Positions 58,722 through 64,000 of a DNA stretch of 64,000 bases are shown piece after piece (position 1 is the stretch's first letter; every line of letters starts with the position of its first letter). The position numbers and the translations under genes were made by a program. This DNA comes from Lobulomyces angularis (lineage: Eukaryota > Chytridiomycota > Chytridiomycetes > Lobulomycetales > Lobulomycetaceae): positions 1-64,000 of the forward strand of contig JADHYX010000069.1 of assembly GCA_027604685.1 (NCBI GenBank). Reading direction: 5' to 3'. The notes below the pieces were generated by a model, which was not told the DNA's origin, searched no databases, and saw nothing but the letters and a program-made list of their open reading frames with translations.

Positions 58722-58808
58722 AATTTTACAGAGATAGAAATCGTATGTCACATCAAAGAAACAGTAAATCTCTCATATTTCGAATAATATTCTGTATCAT
58801 AATGTAAA

Positions 58809-58850
58809 ATGAACAATATACTACGATTTAATAATAAATCAACAATATGA
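58809..58850 (+). promoter_or_regulatory. 13-codon upstream ORF overlapping the GTPase start (copy 1)
   Basis: ATG 58809 opens 13 codons starting MNNILRF and ends in TGA 58848-58850, which overlaps the main ATG 58847 as ATGA. The same arrangement, with the same length, precedes both neighbouring GTPase genes, which suggests control by termination and reinitiation. Confidence 0.55.
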
Positions 58851-60013
58851 AGATATTCTTGTTTATAATTGTTACTTTAATTAAATATAGTCTTGAGAAA
58901 AATCCTCTTTGTTTAAACATAGAGGATAAAGATGATGATAGACCTTGTGATAAAATGCGATTGATATTAATAGGGCTGTCTGGGTCTGGTAAATCAACCT
59001 TAGCAAATATGATTATTGAAGAAAAAATATCTTCTAATACCATTAAAAAGTATAATATTAACAACGATCTGATAGGTACCAATATAAATATGACTAGTTA
59101 TTATAATAGAAACTGGTTTATAACGGAAACTGCCGGCTTCGAAGATTATTTATCAGAATCAGTTGATAAAGAGCAAAGAGCAAATCTAATATATAATTTT
59201 TTAGATAGATATTCCGAACCATATCATTATTACATATATGTTTTAGAGGCGGGTAGAAATCTTAAGAAAGATCAACAACTATTTAATATGTATAAAGATA
59301 TATTTCAGGGATGTGAAAAAAATTTTATAATGACTGTTACTGGAGCTGATGAAAAATGGATGCAAAAAAATAACAATAAAAATAGAGATTATCTTAATAA
59401 AATATATGGAAGGAATATAACCAAGATTGCTCTTGATTTAATATATGACATTATGGACGACATGTATAGAATAGAAGATAGATCTAGAAATATAAAAAAC
59501 TTCAAAAAGTTTCTTGTTAATAAAAATATGTTTTTATGTGAAATACATTTTATTAAAAAATATAGAAGTTTTTCTAAACTAGGAAAAAAGATAGTAAAAG
59601 CAGACTCAGAAAGAATTTGTAAAGGTAAAGAAGAAATGAAATATTATAAATGTACTAATAATGAATATAATAAAGTAATGGATAATGATAAAAAGAAATT
59701 CATTAAAGAATTTAATCTATTATGGTTGAAGCACAATGACAAAGAGGAATTCAATAAAGGAATTAATCTATTATGGTTAAAGTATAATGATAACGAGTCA
59801 CTCTATTTTACTTATTCATTAGTATGTATGTTAGTTCCAATATTGATTCAGGTATATACGATAAGGGATGTTTCATTTCTTTTGGGGTTATTTATTTTAG
59901 ACTTCATATTATATGAAATAACTAATAAAGGAGTTACATCTAACAATATTTTCGAAGGAGTAATGATTTGCTTTTTTATTATATCTATATTTAGTTCCTA
60001 TTTTAATAGATAA
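58847..60013 (+). CDS. AIG1/GIMAP-like GTPase with signal peptide and membrane anchor, copy 1
   Basis: 388 residues from ATG 58847. Residues 1-16 (MKIFLFIIVTLIKYSL) look like a signal peptide or N-terminal anchor. The GTPase domain has G1 GLSGSGKST (43-51), a switch I segment with IGTNINMTSYYN, G3 ETAGFED and, in place of the usual G4, TVTGADEKWMQKNNNKN, a pattern seen in septin/AIG1-type GTPases. A charged helical region follows. Near the C-terminus hydrophobic stretches (LVCMLVPILIQVY, FLLGLFILDFILYEI, MICFFIISIFSSYF) form two or three membrane helices. Such proteins sit on organelle membranes and may polymerise. In animals and plants GIMAP/AIG1 proteins are linked to immunity. Three tandem copies here point to selection for variation or dosage. 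No close viral relative is known to me. Confidence 0.82.
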   Translation: MKIFLFIIVTLIKYSLEKNPLCLNIEDKDDDRPCDKMRLILIGLSGSGKSTLANMIIEEKISSNTIKKYNINNDLIGTNINMTSYYNRNWFITETAGFEDYLSESVDKEQRANLIYNFLDRYSEPYHYYIYVLEAGRNLKKDQQLFNMYKDIFQGCEKNFIMTVTGADEKWMQKNNNKNRDYLNKIYGRNITKIALDLIYDIMDDMYRIEDRSRNIKNFKKFLVNKNMFLCEIHFIKKYRSFSKLGKKIVKADSERICKGKEEMKYYKCTNNEYNKVMDNDKKKFIKEFNLLWLKHNDKEEFNKGINLLWLKYNDNESLYFTYSLVCMLVPILIQVYTIRDVSFLLGLFILDFILYEITNKGVTSNNIFEGVMICFFIISIFSSYFNR

Positions 60014-60255
60014 TATTAATAAATACCTAGTGTTACTCTTTTTATCTTTACTATTTGATTAAATAATTAATGTATATATTTTAAAAAAAAGAAAGAGACA
60101 AAGAGAAAGAAATCTGCTTTAATAGACACTTTAAGTGTATTATTCCAATTTATTACAGAAAGTTTTATGAAATATGAACAATATTGTATAAATATAAATT
60201 TGATATAAAGTTTATATGTTTAATCATTAAACAAAAAAAACTTATGTAATATAAA

Positions 60256-60297
60256 ATGAACAATATACTACGATTTAATACTGAATCAATAACATGA
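60256..60297 (+). promoter_or_regulatory. 13-codon upstream ORF overlapping the GTPase start (copy 2)
   Basis: ATG 60256 opens 13 codons (MNNILRFNTESIT) with TGA at 60295-60297, sharing ATGA with the main start at 60294. It is nearly identical to copy 1 in its first seven codons. Confidence 0.55.
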
Positions 60298-61364
60298 AGA
60301 TATTCTTGTTTATAATTTTTATTTTACTTAAACATAGTCTTGAGAGAAATCCTCTTTGCCTAGATATAGAGGATAAAGATGACGATAGACATTGTGATAA
60401 AGTGCGATTAATATTGATAGGGCTATCTGGATCTGGTAAATCAACCTTAGCAAATATGATTATTGAAGAACAAATGTCCTATGAAACTGTTAAAAAATAC
60501 AATATTAACAACGATATGATAGGTCCCAATATAGATATGACTAGTTATTATAATAGAGACTGGTTTATAACAGATACTACTGGATTCGACGAATATTTAT
60601 TAGAATCAATCTATATGGAACAAAGATCAACTCTAATATATAATTTTTTAAGTAGATATTCTGAACCATATCATTATTATATCTATGTTTTAAAGGCAGG
60701 TAGAAATCTTAAGCAAGACCAACAACTATTTAACATATATAAGACTGTATTTCATGGATGTGAAAAAAATTTTATAATAACTATCAGTGCAGCTGATGAG
60801 GAATGGATGCAAAAAAATAACAATAAAAATAGAGATTATCTTAATAAAATGTATGGAAAGAATATAACCAAGTTTGCACTTGATTTAACATATGACATTA
60901 AGAACGACATGTATAGAATAGAAGATAGATCTAGAAATATAAAAAACTTCAAAAAATTTCTTCTCAATGGAAATATGTTTTTGTGTGAAATAAATTTCAT
61001 CAAAAATTATAAAAGCTTTTCTAAACTAGGAAAAGAAATAGTAAAAGGAAATTCAGAAAGAATTTGTAAAGATAAAGAAGGAACGAAGTATTACAAATGT
61101 ATTGATAATGAATATAAAAAAACAATGGATAATGATAAAAAGGAATTCATTAAAGAATTTAATCTATTATGGTCTATGTATAATAATGATGAATCATCTC
61201 ATTTTAGTTCTGAATATGCAACCTCATTATTTATATCATTGGTTGATACACTTACGACAAGCGGTGGTTTAATTCATATGATAAAGAATGTCTTAATTTT
61301 TATAGGAAATTTTATTTTAGTAGTAACAATTTGCTTTTTTATTTTCTCATACTTTAATATATAA
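60294..61364 (+). CDS. AIG1/GIMAP-like GTPase with signal peptide and membrane anchor, copy 2
   Basis: 356 residues from ATG 60294. Very close to copy 1: P-loop GLSGSGKST, G3 DTTGFDE, TISAADEEWMQKNNNKN, and the same leader. It is shorter after the GTPase domain, with one C-terminal hydrophobic segment (LIFIGNFILVVTICFFIFS). The 280 bases between copies 1 and 2 and between copies 2 and 3 are also similar, so the unit that was duplicated is gene plus intergenic DNA of about 1.4 kb. Confidence 0.82.
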   Translation: MKIFLFIIFILLKHSLERNPLCLDIEDKDDDRHCDKVRLILIGLSGSGKSTLANMIIEEQMSYETVKKYNINNDMIGPNIDMTSYYNRDWFITDTTGFDEYLLESIYMEQRSTLIYNFLSRYSEPYHYYIYVLKAGRNLKQDQQLFNIYKTVFHGCEKNFIITISAADEEWMQKNNNKNRDYLNKMYGKNITKFALDLTYDIKNDMYRIEDRSRNIKNFKKFLLNGNMFLCEINFIKNYKSFSKLGKEIVKGNSERICKDKEGTKYYKCIDNEYKKTMDNDKKEFIKEFNLLWSMYNNDESSHFSSEYATSLFISLVDTLTTSGGLIHMIKNVLIFIGNFILVVTICFFIFSYFNI

Positions 61365-61607
61365 TACTAATAAATACCTAATGTCGTTCTTTTTACCTTC
61401 ACTATTGGATTAAATAGTTAATGTATATATTTTAAAAGAAAAGAAAGAGATAAAGGAAAAGAAATGTATCTTAATAGGTGCATTAAGTACATTATTCTAG
61501 TCTATTACAGAAAACTTTATGTAACATGGATAATATTGTATAAATATAAAGTTAATGTAAAACTTATACATCTAATTATTAAACGAAAAAAACTTAACTG
61601 ATGTAAA

Positions 61608-61649
61608 ATGAACAATATAGCAGAGATCTATGTTAAAGTAATAAAATGA
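61608..61649 (+). promoter_or_regulatory. 13-codon upstream ORF overlapping the GTPase start (copy 3)
   Basis: ATG 61608 opens 13 codons (MNNIAEIYVKVIK), stopping at TGA 61647-61649 across the main ATG 61646 (ATGA). Only the first four codons match the other two, but length and overlap are kept. Confidence 0.5.
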
Positions 61650-62806
61650 AGATACTGTCTTTAATAATATTTACATTATGTGAATATAGCCTTGCAAGAA
61701 AACCTCTTTGTCTAGATGTAAAAGATGTAAATAATGACGAAGAATGCAGCAAAATAAGATTACTATTAATGGGAGTATCTGGTTCAGGTAAATCAACTTT
61801 AACTAGCATGATTATTGAAGGACATATGTCTTCTGATACCATTAAAAAATTTAATATTAATAATGATGCGATGGGTGCTACCACCAATATAACGACATAT
61901 CATAGTAAATATTGGTCTGTTACAGATACCGTTGGCTTCGGAGAAAATATATTAGGGACAGTTAACGAAGAGAAGGCGTCAACCCTAACATATGACTTTT
62001 TAAATAAATATTCTGAACCATATCATTATTATATTTATGTTCTAAGAGTAGGCAGAAATCTCGAACAAGATCAAAAACTATTTGCTATGTATAAAGGTAT
62101 GTTTCAGGGATGTGAGAGAAATTTAATAATGACCGTTACTGGAGCTGATGAAGAATGGATGCGAAAAAATAACAATAAAAATAGAGATTATCTTAATAAA
62201 ATATACGGAGATATAACTAAATTTGCACTTAATTTACCATATGACAGTAAAGATGATAAATCTAAAGAAGAAGAAAGATCCAAAAACATAAAAGATTTTT
62301 TATCATTTCTTCATAATAAAAATCAATCTCAATGTGAAATAAATTTCGCTAAAAACTATAAAAGTTTGTCTGAATCAGGAAGAAAGAAATTAGAAGAAGA
62401 AGCAAGAGAAAAATGTAGAATTGATGGTAGACAAGGAGATGTTATATGTATTGACAATGAATATAAAATACTAGTAAACGAAGATAAGAAAGGATATTAT
62501 GAAGAATTTAGTTTATTATGGTCAACAGTGGCGTTTGCGACTATTGTAGGGGCTGGAATAGTAACTACCATGGTGTATTCAGATCCTACAATATTAAATA
62601 TGATAATCGACAAATTAGTTCATGTAGTGACTACAGGAGATATATCGATGCCGATAGGATTAATTATTGGGGGTATATTATATGATGTTAATTATAAAAC
62701 ATTGTGTAATGCTTTATCATATTATAATAGAAACATGTTACCTGAGACAGTTATAAAGCTATGCAAATTTGTTCCTCTAAAAAATAAAAGTCACGATGAA
62801 CTATAA
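61646..62806 (+). CDS. AIG1/GIMAP-like GTPase with signal peptide and membrane segments, copy 3
   Basis: 386 residues from ATG 61646. More diverged: signal-like MKILSLIIFTLCEYSLA, P-loop GVSGSGKST, G3 DTVGFGEN, TVTGADEEWMRKNNNKN. The region after the GTPase domain is different from copies 1 and 2 and has hydrophobic segments about residues 295-315 (TVAFATIVGAGIVTTMVY) and 335-355 (IGLIIGGILY), with a hydrophilic C-terminal tail. Divergence of the C-terminal part and near-constancy of the GTPase core suggest the tails set the partner or membrane. Confidence 0.8.
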   Translation: MKILSLIIFTLCEYSLARKPLCLDVKDVNNDEECSKIRLLLMGVSGSGKSTLTSMIIEGHMSSDTIKKFNINNDAMGATTNITTYHSKYWSVTDTVGFGENILGTVNEEKASTLTYDFLNKYSEPYHYYIYVLRVGRNLEQDQKLFAMYKGMFQGCERNLIMTVTGADEEWMRKNNNKNRDYLNKIYGDITKFALNLPYDSKDDKSKEEERSKNIKDFLSFLHNKNQSQCEINFAKNYKSLSESGRKKLEEEAREKCRIDGRQGDVICIDNEYKILVNEDKKGYYEEFSLLWSTVAFATIVGAGIVTTMVYSDPTILNMIIDKLVHVVTTGDISMPIGLIIGGILYDVNYKTLCNALSYYNRNMLPETVIKLCKFVPLKNKSHDEL

Positions 62807-63013
62807 TATGTAACAAATAGTATTTAACACTTATATTTTGTATATAAACTAATCTGAAGAAAAATTACACTTGGCTTTATTTTTTTTAAAATAACATATT
62901 GTTCAAGAATCATAAAATACTTCTTAATAATAGCATAAATTTACATATTCGTGTTTCTTAAAAAATAAAAATCATCATAATTACTAGAAATATTGCAAAT
63001 TAGTATAACATAT

Positions 63014-63229
63014 TCAGGAAAAGATTGAATCTAAAGATATAGAGTCTACTATTTTATTGATATAGGCTGAATTATTGTCAGATTCATCGTTTATAAATTT
63101 GTCAACAGTTGTATTTAAAATGAAATCTAACTTTTTATCAGTTTTGTTATAATAAATCTGAATTTTTAAACTACTTCTATAATTGCTAAGAGCCTTTTTC
63201 GCATCACTCAATCTAGTTTCAACACCCAT
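63014..63229 (-). CDS. Small hypothetical protein
   Basis: 71 residues from ATG 63229, in the context TAAAAATGGGT. A helical N-terminal half (LSDAKKALSNYRSSLKIQI) and an acidic second half (DESDNNSAYINKIVDSISLD). No family recognised. Stands alone between the GTPase cluster and the CAP gene. Both neighbouring intergenic regions (62807-63013 and 63230-63503) show no other features. Confidence 0.5.
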   Translation of the reverse strand: MGVETRLSDAKKALSNYRSSLKIQIYYNKTDKKLDFILNTTVDKFINDESDNNSAYINKIVDSISLDSIFS

Positions 63230-63503
63230 TTTTAACTAACTGTTTATGATAGTATTATATATAAAAACAGTATTATCCAAGCAAAAAATCATTTAATTTT
63301 ATAATAGCCTATTTGTGGATTTAATAACTATTAAGAACTATTAAGATTAGACTATTTAATATTTTTAATTAATAATTTGTTAATGATTTCAAATTTTTAT
63401 ATATATTATCTAATGACAATTATAAAACATTTCTTAGTGTAATACATAAAACAACAAATAAATTTTTAAAAACAAAAAATAGCAAAATAAAAATATCATG
63501 TTT

Positions 63504-63986
63504 TCACATACCATAAGTGCATGTACCATAAGACCCATTTTCATCACAACCAATTCTAATATAATCTGGATTCATAAGATTAGTTCTATGCCCAACACCT
63601 GAATGTACATTATATATATCACTTACCCACATGTCAACATCGTTCTCTGGAGTATCACTAAAATCACCAGTATTTTGTCCAGTACCAGGTCCACCAGTAA
63701 CATGATGACCCATATCATTTAGTTCTGATGAAATTCTATTATTTTCACGAGATGTTGACTCAAGATCTGGATCATACACTAATGGGTTTAAACCTTTAAT
63801 AGCTCTCCATGCATTTGTTGCCTGAATATATTTATCCTGCATTGATCCTTCAAATACTGGAGATGTCCTAGTATACCAAATTGTAGACCTGTCTTCGCTT
63901 AATAAATCGTCATTCAATATAAAGTTTGTATCTGAATTTTGAGCATTATTGTCTGCATTACTAACTTCATTACTACTTATACCCAT
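63504..63986 (-). CDS. CAP-domain (SCP/PR-1-like) protein, N-terminus possibly beyond window
   Basis: At least 160 residues; the ATG at 63986 gives a start, but the frame stays open to the window edge (64000), so a signal peptide may lie outside. CAP motifs: ATNAWRAIKGLNPLVYDPDL (the helix and strand with the usual 'R...G..PL.WD..L'), SSELNDMGHH, GTGQNTG, MWVSDIYNVHSGVGH and RTNLMNPDYIRIGC, with the final GTCTYGM. The pair of histidines expected in the CAP cavity (at GHH and VGH) is present. CAP proteins are usually secreted and bind sterols or act on membranes or in host interaction; fungi, animals and bacteria carry them. A viral-type genome carrying one is uncommon and suggests capture from a host. 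Confidence 0.82.
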   Translation of the reverse strand: MGISSNEVSNADNNAQNSDTNFILNDDLLSEDRSTIWYTRTSPVFEGSMQDKYIQATNAWRAIKGLNPLVYDPDLESTSRENNRISSELNDMGHHVTGGPGTGQNTGDFSDTPENDVDMWVSDIYNVHSGVGHRTNLMNPDYIRIGCDENGSYGTCTYGM

Positions 63987-64000
63987 TGAGTTTATTACTT

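Noticed and set aside
1..64000. tRNA or rRNA genes
   Set aside because: No cloverleaf-like G+C-richer segments with A and B boxes or rRNA-like stretches seen by eye; a covariance search was not possible.

Overview
This window looks like part of the genome of a large DNA virus of the Nucleocytoviricota (poxvirus/asfarvirus-like), or of an element derived from one. The sequence is very A+T-rich by eye, genes are intronless and tightly packed on both strands, and many carry their own transcription and replication machinery: both large RNA polymerase subunits, an RPB5-like and a TFIIS-like subunit, a three-domain mRNA capping enzyme, a probable large early transcription factor, a family B DNA polymerase, a D5-type SF3 helicase, a separate archaeo-eukaryotic primase, a uracil-DNA glycosylase and a dUTPase-fold protein. 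Such self-contained transcription suggests replication in the cytoplasm. Several accessory genes resemble fungal ones (OTT_1508-like deaminases, Thr-rich wall-type surface proteins, a CAP/PR-1 protein), so a fungal or fungus-like host is my best guess, as inference only. No capsid, packaging ATPase or virion protease gene is visible here.

Layout. 0-6 kb: accessory genes (a secreted Gly-rich protein, a leucine-rich F-box-like protein, a deaminase) flanked by a dispersed 110-bp repeat. 6-9.5 kb: RPB2-like subunit. 9.7-22.4 kb: a Thr-rich surface protein, small zinc-finger-like proteins, a second deaminase, a second F-box-like paralogue, and a family of beta-propeller (WD40) proteins with a decayed third member, then the RPB5-like subunit. 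22.4-37 kb, all minus strand: the C-terminal half of RPB1, secreted and acidic low-complexity proteins, three unknown small genes, the probable early transcription factor, and the N-terminal half of RPB1. RPB1 is therefore split into two genes about 10.6 kb apart, at the place where archaeal RpoA'/A'' are split. Positions 33141-34224 are repeated exactly at 34235-35318 across a run of ten Ns, which is most simply an unmerged contig overlap.

37-49 kb: replication and transcription core (uracil-DNA glycosylase, TFIIS-like subunit, DNA polymerase preceded by a threefold tandem repeat, D5 helicase, unknown neighbours), then a SemiSWEET-like membrane protein. 50-54 kb: a secreted WD40 protein between two long direct repeats. 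54-58.5 kb: primase, dUTPase-fold protein, capping enzyme. 58.6-62.8 kb: three tandem AIG1/GIMAP-like GTPases, each preceded by a 13-codon upstream ORF that overlaps the GTPase start as ATGA. The window ends in a CAP-domain protein that may run past the edge.

The core genes would form one expression and replication apparatus: RNA polymerase plus capping enzyme and early factor make capped messages, and polymerase, helicase, primase and UDG copy the DNA. The accessory genes (deaminases, GTPases, F-box-like, secreted beta-propeller, Thr-rich and CAP proteins) look like host-interaction functions. The repeated intergenic elements appear to have moved or duplicated accessory cassettes. All functions are judged from motifs read by eye; no database search was possible.
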